DNA of 64,000 nucleotides, from positions 140,474,973 to 140,538,972 of the forward strand of contig JAUPFV010000004.1 in assembly GCA_036936605.1 (NCBI GenBank), given 5' to 3'. The notes below the pieces were generated by a model. The model did not search any database, was not told the origin of the DNA, and was given only the letters and a program-made list of their open reading frames with translations. The stretch is from Limnanthes douglasii subsp. nivea (lineage: Eukaryota > Streptophyta > Magnoliopsida > Brassicales > Limnanthaceae). A program made the position numbers and the translations under genes. The first letter of the stretch is position 1; each line of letters starts with the position of its first letter. Positions 1 to 9,289 of the stretch are shown in pieces.

Positions 1-66
1 TATCTAATCTTTTCCAATTTATATTATCAGTCCATGTAAATGGGGATCTTATAAAACCAACATATT

Positions 67-363
67 CTAAGGTATATTCAAAATTATTTTGTTGAAGTTA
101 TCAAGACTTCTCAAACACATAGTTGAACAAGATATTTTTCTAGCAGAGGTTGTGATACAGTTGAAGTCACCCATGAAAATCCACTCAAGTGAATTGTTGG
201 ATAACTCTCTCAGATTGTCCCATAAACAAATGCTGTTAATTCTGGAGTATTTGACATAAATTACAGTTACAATGAAAGACTTATTGGTATTTGAGTGATT
301 GAATTTTAAGTGGATGAGTTGTTCTTTATAATAGATCACATCCACTATAAAACTATCCTTCAA
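67..363 (-). pseudogene. LINE ORF2 endonuclease fragment
   Basis: The 98-residue open stretch includes LWDNLRELSNNSLEWIFMGD followed directly by FNCI. This matches the LW-x2-L...W-x2-GDFN core of the apurinic-like endonuclease (exonuclease-endonuclease-phosphatase fold) at the N-terminus of LINE ORF2. The reverse transcriptase would lie beyond the left edge. The reading frame is broken upstream, and a stop follows soon after the motif, so it is a relic. Confidence 0.65.
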
Positions 364-584
364 AATGATCCAAATTTTATTATTTATGTTTTAGATGTCA
401 TGATAAAAAACCAATAATTTTCAAGATAGGGTCGAGTATGATATATGGAATCATAGGTTGATGTAATGTCAATTTATTTTAATCTCCTAATTGTGCTTTA
501 TTTACCTACTCCTCTAGTATTCCAATTCAATATTTTAACAATCATTTAAATTCAAACGGTTTGGATCATGTGACTCCTTGGAAG

Positions 585-2221
585 TCATTTTTTTTTCATT
601 TTATGACGTTTAACCTTTGTTTTACCTAATTTCCCTTTTTCTTTCCCAGTAAGTTTCAATTGTTTATTATTATTCATATGGCCTAGAGAGGCAGGAAGAC
701 TCCCCGTTAAAGTATAATTTTGAGATTGCAATTCACGTTCGTCATCAGATAAGTCATGAATGTAATTAAATATGTTACTAAGCTCTATATAATGTAGAGC
801 TTCTATGATTTCAGAGTTGATTTCTTCATATGGTTTTTCATTGTTTGCCATTGGAGATTATTCTCTTGTCTTTCAATTTTATCATTATTACTTTTGATAT
901 CAGTATTTCTACTAATGCTCATATTTATTTCAGAGTTTAATTTTATAATATCTTGGTTATTCTCTTTGATATTGCATGTTTTAGTTTAGGATCCATTTTT
1001 CAGTTACTTTAGAAGGAAACTTGTTCTTGCAATTTCTTGTGCTAAACGTATATTTGTATTCAGTTCTTGAGAATTATCCAATATTTTAATGATTTTTTTA
1101 CATTGACTGTTGTTGTCGCCAAAATAGAAACATTCAAGACAATATAATGGCATGTTCTTATATACAATGTTTATTCAGTGTCCATCTTGTTCACCGAATT
1201 CAATCAAATTGTGTTGTTGTAAGGCTTGGATACATACAATTCTATCCAAGCATAATATCAATTGTATTTAGCAATGTTTTTTAAGAATCCATATGTCTAA
1301 GGGGTTACCTATTGTTTTGGCTATGAACCTGATAGTGTCCTTGTTATACAAGAACACTGGTAATTTTGGGAATGTAACCCACACGAGGGTTACATGTAAT
1401 TCTTCATTTGAGCTGAATTCAGGATCCCACTTAATAAGTCTCATGGAATCTTAGCCAAGTGACCAAAGATTCCGTTTTCATATAATTTTAAGATCTTCTA
1501 ATTGAGCAAGTTCTTTGAAAACATGTCATTTATCCCAAATTGTTAAATTTACTTCTCCAATTAGTTTTATTTTTTCTAAAAGTAGTTGTATAACATGCAA
1601 TTCCGGTATACCTAAGAAGAATTTCCCCACAAGAGTGAATCTAGAAGAGTCAATGAGGAGTAACTTATCTTTTGAAGTAAATTGTATTGCTTTGAAATCA
1701 TCTTTGTTGGTGATAAACACCTCATCGTAGTGGATTTCCTTTGTTGGTAGTTGGTGTCATGACAACTTCTATGTATGACTTCCCATTGTTGCTATGAATA
1801 TGAACAGTTGTAACGTTTTAATTGAGAGATGTGAACTGGTCTTCATATCTATGTAAGGAAATATTCCTCTTTTTATCTTATTTCTGTGCTAAATTCTTGT
1901 TCATCTTATTTTCATTCTGAGATGTGATATTGATTAGAGATTATGTTCTATTCTTCAACTCTCGTTGATAAAATGATGAACTAAGTGGATTTGGAACAAT
2001 ATCCTCCATCTTTTATGTTGAGAGAACTGAATCTTCAAACATGAGCTGAAGACATCCTTAAATCCCTTATTAATTAAAGGTTTCCCTAATTTAGACAATG
2101 AAATCCCTAACATAGAAATATTTTCTTGTATTGATTTGGTAGCATCTGATATTTTTCTTAGAGATTCTTCTTTTGGGGCTTTCAATTGAATCCATTTTCT
2201 CATGGTGAGTGCACAACCCAA
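585..2221 (-). pseudogene. LINE ORF1 remnant (DUF4283-like domain and zinc knuckle)
   Basis: In plant LINEs, ORF1 encodes an RNA-binding protein that coats element RNA. A likely start is the ATG near 2221 (MGCALTMRKW). Around 1290-1385 the minus strand reads WVTFPKLPVFLYNKDTIRF, followed closely by IAKTIGNPLDIW; this is the form of a plant DUF4283 domain. At about 1100-1150 it reads YCLECFYFGDNNSQC, a CX2CX4HX4C zinc knuckle in which the histidine position is Asp. The 585-851 stretch is the tail before ORF2. Several stops and frameshifts separate these blocks, so no intact protein is possible. Confidence 0.65.
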
Positions 2222-2693
2222 TAATTTTTATTGATAACCCTGGTTTTACAATATTTAATTTTAGAATATTTTACTTGATTGATATAATAATCACCCTGAA
2301 TCCTTGAAACACAAATGTTTCTTCAAGAACTTACAACCTAACCATTGATTTCTTCGTTGAGAGGATTCAATCCAATAATTTCTTCAAAACCTTAATCCCC
2401 TTACTTGATTTCTTTGGATTTGATATTTTCCTTGATGATCGAGAAATTCAAAGCAAGGTAAGATTCTTCTTCTGGTACAAGAATTAGCTTCACGTAAAAT
2501 TATTGATTCGAGAGAGAATCGAAAGAGTTTTGATGAAAGTGGTACCTCAGGAGGGTGAGGTACCCTTTCTTGGAGTGTTTTACACATTCTCTCTCATATT
2601 TTTCTAGGTTTTCAAAAATTAACTGGATTTATAAATTTTTATATAGGTTCATATAAAAAATATGAATTATGTGTAGAATCAAAGATTATTCAA

Positions 2694-3163
2694 AAACCTT
2701 ATAGGAGCGTACAAAGGACTACAAAATTATTAGACTTAATACACATTGATATATGTAAGCTAAGTGATGTCTTGACTCGTCAAAGTAAAATATACTTCAT
2801 AAATTTTACATATGACTACTATAGATTTATTTATTTATATGTTTTTTTTAATATAAAGATGATACTTTTACGATACGAAAGTCGAAAATAAATTAGACAC
2901 TAAGATTAAAATATTACTTATTGATAGAGATGGATAATATTTTTAGGATAAATTTTTAGATTTTAAAAAGATAAATTGATAATCCATCAATATTCGATGC
3001 ATTACACGCCTCATTAAAAATGGATTGGTTGAATGCATAATTTAAACATTAATCGAGATGACCTATGTCATGCTAGTTAATTATAAGTTGCATATAAAGT
3101 TATGGGGTGAAGTTGTTTTAAATTTATGTAATATTGTTAATTGTATTCCTCTAAATAATAATT
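2694..3163 (+). pseudogene. Ty1/copia integrase remnant
   Basis: The plus strand near 2700-2830 translates to RTTKLLDLIHIDICKLSDVL followed by tRQSKIYFINFTYDYYRFIY. This matches the start of the copia integrase core (LLDLIHxDxC... YFxxFxDDxSRxxxxY). Around 3015-3160 it reads KNGLVE, then TLIEM, then LWGEVVLNLCNIVNCIPL, equivalent to the conserved NGxxER...TLxEM...WGEAxxxAxYxxNxxP segment. In-frame stops and frameshifts interrupt it, and neither an RT domain nor LTRs are visible nearby. This is a short, old fragment. Confidence 0.7.
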
Positions 3164-4098
3164 GAATATAGGTTATGAAAGAAAATAAATTCAAACATTA
3201 GATATATTAAAATATAAAGGTGCTTAGCATTTAGCAAAAATATTATAAGAATTGTACTTATGACAATCTAAGGGCGGTGCTACCTCATGAGAGAATGAGT
3301 TCCTTTCAATTTATGTTTCTTAAAATGAATAAATACACGACCAATATACTGATAAATGATTCCATGAAAAATAAATTGATAGAGTGATTGGGTATGTGAG
3401 ATCACTGGTTAGGCCACATGAAACATTGGTTCAAATTCGCGACTACCAAATATTTTAGTTTAAATTTGTTGTATTCACACCAAGGTAAAATTCAAATCAG
3501 AAAATATTTTTATTATGTATGAAAGTTGTATAAGTGAGGAGATGAGAGATGTCATTTAATCAAGTGAGGAATTGTTGACAATATTAATGAAGAGATTAGA
3601 ATCGATTTGTTAACGAGTTTCGATCATCAGAATTAACCTAGTGTCGAAAGAGTGAATTATGTGCAGAAGTAGGTGGTTATCCAAAGCAAATAAGACAAAA
3701 AAATTCAAATTACGGCGGAAAAAAGCATGACTTGCCGCAACAATCTGTGCATAGAGATCCAAACTCTAAGCTTACTGATCATTGTCGTGGTAAAGCTTTT
3801 AATTTCCAAGATAACTTGAAAATCACAAAACATTGTCGAGGCAAGAGCTGGATTTTTGTGATAACATCAAGAAGACAATTGACTAGAATTATTCTGATTT
3901 ATCGTCGCAACAAAAGTTTCACTACGACAACACGAGTCTTGCCGCAACAAAGATCGCAATGGGTTTATAAGCGACCATCAACCGTTGGATCGTCACGACA
4001 AGCTTTGTTTGTCATATGACAAATTTAAATGTGTTTTTTGAAAAAACTACATTCTTCCAAAATTATATTATTTTTTATCATATATAGTTTTGATAAAT

Positions 4099-4132
<34 letters not shown>

Positions 4133-4745
4133 TTAGTGGACTAAATGCTGAAGATACATTGCTTTTAATCCTCTCTGGATCTTTAAAACCTCTTTATTTA
4201 TCAAAATTTGTTAATTGAAGTTTTAATTTTAAATTATGTGTATTAGACTTCAAAAATTTGTCATACTCTAAAAAAAAAAAAATTAAATAATTAAAAAGTA
4301 ACCACTACTTTTTAAAAATGTATTCCGTTCGTATCTTATATTCCAGTTTTTTTATAATTTTTTAACTATATTTAAAACGACATTATTAGAGCATCCCAAA
4401 TAGTAGGTATATGAGACTAGATAACAAATTTGAAGATTATTCATTAATTTTTTCTTTCCAAAAAATAATCTATTATGCTAATTATATTTACTTGCGTAAT
4501 TTTAGATAAATATATTTACGTGGATATATTTACGTGACAGTTATCCACAATCTATAATTATTCATTTTTTGTTAGATTATATGATAATCTAAAATTTTAA
4601 AATATCAAAATAATGGATATATTTACCAAATTTTTAGACCAGTTGATGCTCATATATAAGTTTGTTCGGTGAGAAATGAAAGTTTATAAACTCACCGGTG
4701 AAGTAAAGGTGAATTAAATGAATAACCTTTCATTCCAAATTTATA
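3164..4745. other. AT-rich intergenic DNA with a small repeated-motif patch
   Basis: No coding region is recognised. Around 3390-3440 there is a short tRNA-promoter-like arrangement (GGTTCAAATTC preceded by CACTGGTTAGG) that could be a SINE head. At 3731-4020 the motif TTGTCG(T/A)GG(T/C)AA and its reverse-complement form TTGCCGCAACAA recur several times over 290 bp. Such clustered short motifs are typical of the subterminal region of CACTA-type elements, but no matching terminal inverted repeats were found. The 95-residue ORF through that patch (3732-4019) shows no family resemblance and is treated as incidental. Confidence 0.4.
4101..4130. repeat. (TA)15 microsatellite
   Basis: Thirty bases of perfect alternating TA. 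Confidence 0.95.
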
Positions 4746-4968
4746 CTCCCTCTATTCTATATAAGCATCTTTTAAGGTTTTACTACACACTAAATGTAAG
4801 GATGGTTTCTTTTGTATAATAATACAAGAAACAATGAAGAGTAATTAATATTTTGTTATTTTCGTATAGATAAAAAGATAATAAAATCCTAGTGACCAAT
4901 ACTACATTGATTCTATCCAGCAACAATTAAAATGAAATATGGGTTGTTTTCTAAAAGGAACGGGGGAG
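4746..4968. mobile_element. Stowaway-like MITE
   Basis: The segment begins CTCCCTCTATTCTATATAAG and ends with GGAACGGGGGAG, which reads CTCCCCCGTTCC on the other strand. The ends are therefore imperfect inverted repeats of the CTCCCTCCGTYCC type used by Stowaway MITEs. TA dinucleotides flank both sides (4744-4745 and 4969-4970), as expected for Tc1/mariner-type insertion. The 223-bp AT-rich body has no ORF, also as expected. It would depend on a mariner-like transposase elsewhere in the genome. Confidence 0.75.
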
Positions 4969-4970
4969 TA

Positions 4971-5672
4971 TTGCCCAACTGACTTTACAACCGATGCAAA
5001 CAAATTTTCAAACAGAAGGAAAATTGAGCTTAATCTCAGCAATAACATAACATGACAATCCTTGCTCTTATATCACGTTCGAACGAGTTTTGCATGAATC
5101 ACAAAAACAAAACGAGTCAAATGAGGACGATTGTCTTCGTCATATCTAATTAAGTTCACGTTACTATAGTTACACGATGAATAAAGCATCAGTGATCTTA
5201 ATTATGATTTATGAATCTATGTCGAAGCTTGATACCACAAAATTCAAGTCTCTAAGCCTCAGGTTTTCAGACAATGAAACCATAAGAACACTTGAACAAG
5301 ATCAAGAATCATTGTCAACTTAATAAACAACAAAAAGATATATCTTTTTTTTTTTCTTTTTCAGAATTTGGATGAATTAAAATCTTGTATAACAACAAAT
5401 AGAAAAAAAAAGAAAACATTTACATAAACTTACATTGTCACAATACAAATTATATACTCACTTTTTTATTTCCTCCACCAAGGTTAAAGCAATATCAAAT
5501 CTTTTTTGCACCCACCTCATAATTTACAACAACAACAAAACATAAAATAACATTGAACATTAAGAAATATCAGAAATCAGCATTTTAAAGGAGGAAATTA
5601 TATTCCTTTATGATTTTTTTTTTTCCTTTTCCTTTGTTTTTTTTGAAAAATATGTATAAAATATAAACATCT
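4971..5672. other. Intergenic and RALF 3' flank
   Basis: No gene is recognised. The part nearest the RALF stop is strongly T-rich on the plus strand. It contains TTTATT around 5464-5470, that is AATAAA on the minus strand, about 200 nt past the RALF stop codon. This is a plausible polyadenylation signal for that gene. Confidence 0.45.
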
Positions 5673-6005
5673 TCAAGAAGTGAACCTCTTGCAATGTGTG
5701 ATAACACTGCATCCTCGAGTGTAAGGGTTAGCCCGGCTCCTCTTACGGCAATTGTAGTAAGATTGGCCTCTGCGGTTACATGGGACGTTGTTTGGCTTCA
5801 AGGCTTTGTAGCTAATGTACCTTTTCCCAGCCAATTGTCGCCTGTTAATGTCGGAATCCATCAAGTTCTCGATTTCATTGTCGTCGCCGATAAGACAATC
5901 ATCTGCGCTCATGCAAGTTTTCGTAAATCCCCAGCTGGCGTTAGCCGATTCGGCTACCATGGATAAGGCCAGAAGGAATAATATCAAAACGAACTTAGTA
6001 CCCAT
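5673..6005 (-). CDS. RALF-like secreted signalling peptide precursor
   Basis: This 110-residue preproprotein should be secreted and cut to a cysteine-rich peptide that acts in the cell wall, typically through CrRLK1L (FERONIA-type) receptors and LRX proteins. Residues 1-23 are a signal peptide (hydrophobic FVLILFLLALSMVA). The dibasic RRQL at 55-58 matches the RRxL site used by the subtilase S1P in this family. The mature part begins near residue 59 and holds the receptor-binding YISY motif (63-66). It has four cysteines at 76, 86, 99 and 105 in the RALF spacing, with the YYNC and YTRGC contexts. The single uninterrupted exon and length are normal for the family. The sequence YKALKPNNVPCNRRGQSYYN and the HCKRF end look closest to the RALF24 type, though that subgroup is from memory. 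A possible TATA-like stretch lies at about 6095-6110. Its nearest neighbour, plastid S5, lies 573 bp upstream on the same strand. Confidence 0.93.
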   Translation of the reverse strand: MGTKFVLILFLLALSMVAESANASWGFTKTCMSADDCLIGDDNEIENLMDSDINRRQLAGKRYISYKALKPNNVPCNRRGQSYYNCRKRSRANPYTRGCSVITHCKRFTS

Positions 6006-6578
6006 TTTCTGAAAACTCTAGTTTTGTTTTCTTTTTAAAGAAAATGTTAAATCCCTAAGCCCTCTTCCTGATGAAAGGAGAGGGGGAGAGAATGGATATA
6101 GAATAGAAAAAAAATGTGGTGTGATTTTTGTTAGGTTTTTAAGGATTAAGAAACAGTCTAGGATTTATTAAGATTTGGTGGTTCTTAATATTGTTCTTTT
6201 AACCAATGTTTCTGAGGCTGTCCTTGTTTTTCTCCTGTTTTGTTGGAGTTTCGTCTCTAATTAGAACATTAGTACTACTTAAGCCATATTTCTTTCCTTT
6301 TGTTGTTCTTCTTGTTGTTTGTTTCTAACTTCCTGCTTATGATACTATATTTTGACTATGGTTGATTCGGTTTTGAACTATAACAAAAGATACTTCATAT
6401 TTGCATCCAATTCACACGCATGACCATATGACCAAAAAAAGCCGAATCTCATTGCTTAGAAGACAGATTAGTGACAGATACATTGATAAGATTTGGATTC
6501 AAGCAAGTTCAGATCTTGACAGTCTTAGATTACAGAAGTTAAAAGAAATGAATCTTTAGTATGTGATTTTCTTACACT

Positions 6579-8323
6579 TCATTTCCATAGCTCTTCCATT
6601 GGAATCCCCCGATCAGCAGCAACTTCACTGAATTGTCTCATCTTCGACACCGCCACAACTGTGGCTCTTGCATTGTTAAGGGCGTTGTTACTTCCAAGTT
6701 GCTTTCCTAACGCGTTTTCAACTCCTGCCATTTCGAGAACGATTCTTACCGAACCTCCTGCAATAACTCCGGTACCTGGGGAAGCAGGTCTCAACATCAC
6801 TTTAGCTGCCCCGAAATCACCGTCCGCTCTGCCATTCATTAGCTCGAACAAATTAACAATCACCAATTAACATAAAAAAAAAAAAAAGGTTCTTCATTCG
6901 GGTGACTACTTTTCGAAAGCTGAATTTAAAGCATGTTATTATATTAAATTAAATATCTTAGGGTTGAAGTTGGAAACGTCGTGGCTAATACAATACCGAT
7001 TCACCAAATCTCGTACGGCTATAGAAATTGCATTGTACAGTTTCTTTAACAGACAGGGTTCACAATGAAAGCCACACATTCTCTCTAAACAAAAACCTGA
7101 ACTTCTTTTGAATGTTGATACATGCACATAGACATAAAAGAAAGAGAATAACTTCATCTTCATGGACTAACTTTGAGTCTAAGAAGGACCAATTAAACTA
7201 AGTTACAAGTATTTGACCGAAATTTACACGAAAGACACCTGTGCCAAATAGAACAACGTATCAACCTTAACTTATGCACATAGCCACTCATTTTCACATT
7301 GAAGTAGTTAGTTATACAGAGAAGTGTAATCGATATTAAGTCCAATATTTTCAAATTGCGTCTATTACAAGGAAAGACTTCTTTGCACGTCGCTATTGAA
7401 GAATATTGGCCTAACTGGCCGATAGAATTGCTGAGAGGCACCAACACACCCAAACTCAAGCATTTCAAGGCTCCAAATATAATGATTAACACCTAATTTA
7501 AACAAGCTTTCATTCTAAGCCCACATTACAAACCTAGAGAAGCCACACGATAAAAAATCATTGCTTTTCACAATGGCATTATCCCAAGTTTCATATCTCA
7601 ATCCCAAAACATACATACCAACCTAGAAAAAAGATAATACCTGTGTGGAAATGTGGAGTACTTAGTCAAAGGAACAGTAACAATATTCCTCCTAGCATCA
7701 ACAGCGGATTTCTGCACAGCACCAACCACCTCTTTAGCTTTAGCAACACCGACGCCGACACGGCCTTGTTTGTCACCAACAACAACAATCGCTCTAAACT
7801 TCAATTGCTTCCCTCCTTTAACAACTTTCGTCACCCTCCTCACCTGAACAACTCGCTCTTCAAACCCATCTCGGATTTTCTCTCTTTTCGGTTTACCACC
7901 GATCCCAGTCGATTTCTTCAGCTTCGAGTCCATTACGTAAATGTCTTTTCCCAACACGCTCTCTCCGCTGTAGGCGGGTCCGTACAGCTCCTCGTACGCG
8001 GCGGCGATTTCCTCCTCCGTCTCATTCGAGTCCTCGTCGAAGTAGGGCGGATCTACGTAGCCATCCGGCGGGGTTGGTGGCTCGTAAAGGGCGTCGTTCT
8101 CATCTGTGTTATCGTTTTCGAGGTAGATTGTCTCGGCGTCGGTGGAATTGACAATGGTGGAGAAATGAGGTGAGGGTTTGGAGGAGAGAGAGAAAGGTTG
8201 GAGTTTTGAGGAGAAGAGAGAGAAAGAGGAAGAGGGTTTCGCGGAGAGGAGAGAGAAGCGAGAGGCAGTGGAATGCAGGGAGAGAGAAGAAAGAGAGGAG
8301 ACTGTTGCTGATGCTGCCGCCAT
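6579..8323 (-). CDS. RPS5: Plastid 30S ribosomal protein S5 (uS5c), nuclear gene, two exons
   Basis: This is a core protein of the chloroplast small ribosomal subunit, needed for decoding accuracy and 30S assembly. Exon 1 is 8323-7641, exon 2 is 6828-6579, and the 812-nt intron has GT and AG ends (donor CACAG/GTATT, acceptor GGCAG/AGCGG). Joined, they give 310 residues. Residues 1 to about 58 are a Ser-rich plastid transit peptide, and 61-115 an acidic linker typical of plant S5. The dsRBD-like S5 N-domain is at about 153-227 ([40 protein letters not shown]). The C-terminal domain is at about 235-300 ([35 protein letters not shown]). The intron falls after FPH, and exon 2 resumes [10 protein letters not shown] in frame. 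The ATG starts the transit peptide. A MULE ends 184 bp upstream of it, leaving a very short native promoter. Confidence 0.95.
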
Positions 8324-8507
8324 TAGAAGTAACTACTGATTCAGTGGAGAGTGGAAGAAAATGGAGGTTTATCCTCTTGTAATGTATAGCAGATTGTTTT
8401 GGGGATAAGCCATATGATATGGGTGTGTTTCGTGAATAAAGAGAAATTTTAAGGGCAAAGTTATAAGTTTATCCTCTGTTTTTCTTATTATTTAAAGATT
8501 CATTTAT
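8324..8507 (-). promoter_or_regulatory. Remaining native upstream region of plastid S5 gene
   Basis: This 184-bp stretch between the S5 start codon and the MULE end must hold the 5' leader and any surviving core promoter. No clear TATA box stands out, which is common for plastid ribosomal protein genes. The last nine bases (8499-8507, TTCATTTAT) are the left copy of the MULE target duplication, so the original upstream DNA resumes at 17220. Confidence 0.6.
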
Positions 8508-8545
8508 GGGCTAGGCTAGAAATAATACACATTTTTATAGATTTA
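8508..8545 (+). repeat. MULE left terminal inverted repeat
   Basis: The first 38 bp pair with the last 38 bp of the element, with a handful of mismatches (positions 5, 17, 18 and a few near the inner end). The 9-bp duplication lies immediately to the left. Two further copies of a terminal sub-motif (TGATAGATCTCKCACC) lie just inside, at 8570-8585 and 8637-8652. Confidence 0.9.
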
Positions 8546-8585
8546 GAATCGCTAGATCTTATACCTAATTGATAGATCTCGCACC

Positions 8586-9289
8586 TAAATTTTGACCATT
8601 TTATCTTTTTTCAGAAAACCTAGCTATAAAAGCGTTTGATAGATCTCTCACCACTTTTTTCCTCTCTTTCTCCCTCTCTCTCTAGAAACCTCTCAAGCAC
8701 CCGTGGGACCAATTTCTGAAATTCGATTTTTGAAGAATCTAAATTGAAGAAAACGTAAAGGTAAACGATACGAACATCATGGTGTAATTTGTTTTTGATT
8801 TCATTCGGTATAAACTGTCGAATCTAGGTTTTTTAGTTTTTGTGGTTTCGATTTCAAAAGTTGGATTTTTGTATGATTTTAGGTGTTGTTTTGTTAGATT
8901 AGTGTTATATTGTTGTTAGTATTGCTAGGATCTACGTTTTGGTGCTTGGTTTTGTTAGAAATGAGGCTGTTTTGGGGTTATTTAAGTTTGGAATGGCCAT
9001 TGCTGTTGGGACTCGTCGCAGGCCGTTCGTGCGATGACGACAGGGCCTCGTCGCACGGCCAAAATGAGACGAGGCCTTAATGCAGTCTCATTTTGGGCCT
9101 GCGACGAGGCCCAATATATGTCTCATTTTGGGCATGCGACCAGGCCCAAATGAAGTCTCATTTTGGGCCTGCGACGAGGCCCAAATGAAGTCTCATTTTG
9201 GGCCTGCGACGAGGCCCAAAATTGTTTTTTTTTATATTCATTTGGTGTTTTGCATTCTAATACATATTTTTTTGCGTCGTATTTACAGG
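8586..9289 (+). promoter_or_regulatory. PMD gene promoter, leader and predicted leader intron
   Basis: TATAAAAG at 8625-8632 is a good TATA box just inside the element's left end, followed by a CT-rich stretch suited to a transcription start. A donor AAG/GTAAAC at 8761 and an acceptor TTTACAG/G ending at 9288, one base before the start codon, define a likely 528-nt leader intron. That intron contains the first GC-rich repeat cluster. The gene model is inferred, not shown by transcripts. Confidence 0.55.
9011..9225. repeat. GC-rich repeat cluster 1 (35-bp tandem units)
   Basis: Four units start TCTCATTTTGGGC at 9086, 9121, 9156 and 9191, exactly 35 bp apart, with few differences. Each unit also carries CCTGCGACGAGGCCCAAA. 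They are preceded by diverged copies and by GTTCGTGCGATGACGA (about 9025-9040), which recurs in cluster 3. The block stands out as GC-rich in AT-rich DNA. It lies in the predicted leader intron of the PMD gene. An ORF reads through it only because 35-bp units happen to stay open; it is not counted as coding. Confidence 0.9.

Larger units (their letters stand above)
1..2590 (-). mobile_element. Decayed LINE (L1-like non-LTR retrotransposon), truncated by window edge
   Basis: Reading the minus strand from about 2590 down to 1 gives, in order, a leader region, an ORF1-type protein and the start of an ORF2 endonuclease. This is the order of plant L1-type LINEs. Both ORFs are broken by many stops and frameshifts, so the element is inactive. 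ORF2 would continue past position 1, outside the window. No poly(A) tail or target duplication can be checked here. Class assignment rests on the DUF4283-like segment, the zinc knuckle and the endonuclease motif described in the two ORF entries. Confidence 0.75.

Noticed and set aside
5694..5966. Plus-strand ORF over the RALF gene
   Set aside because: It is antisense to a clear RALF coding frame and has no features of its own.
7643..8382. Plus-strand ORFs (176, 64 and 70 residues) over the S5 gene
   Set aside because: Shadows of S5 exon 1 on the other strand; low-complexity translations.
9080..9289. N-terminal extension of the PMD ORF through the 35-bp repeats
   Set aside because: The 35-bp units stay open by chance. 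A splice acceptor TTTACAG sits one base before the ATG at 9290, and the PMD protein makes sense from that ATG.
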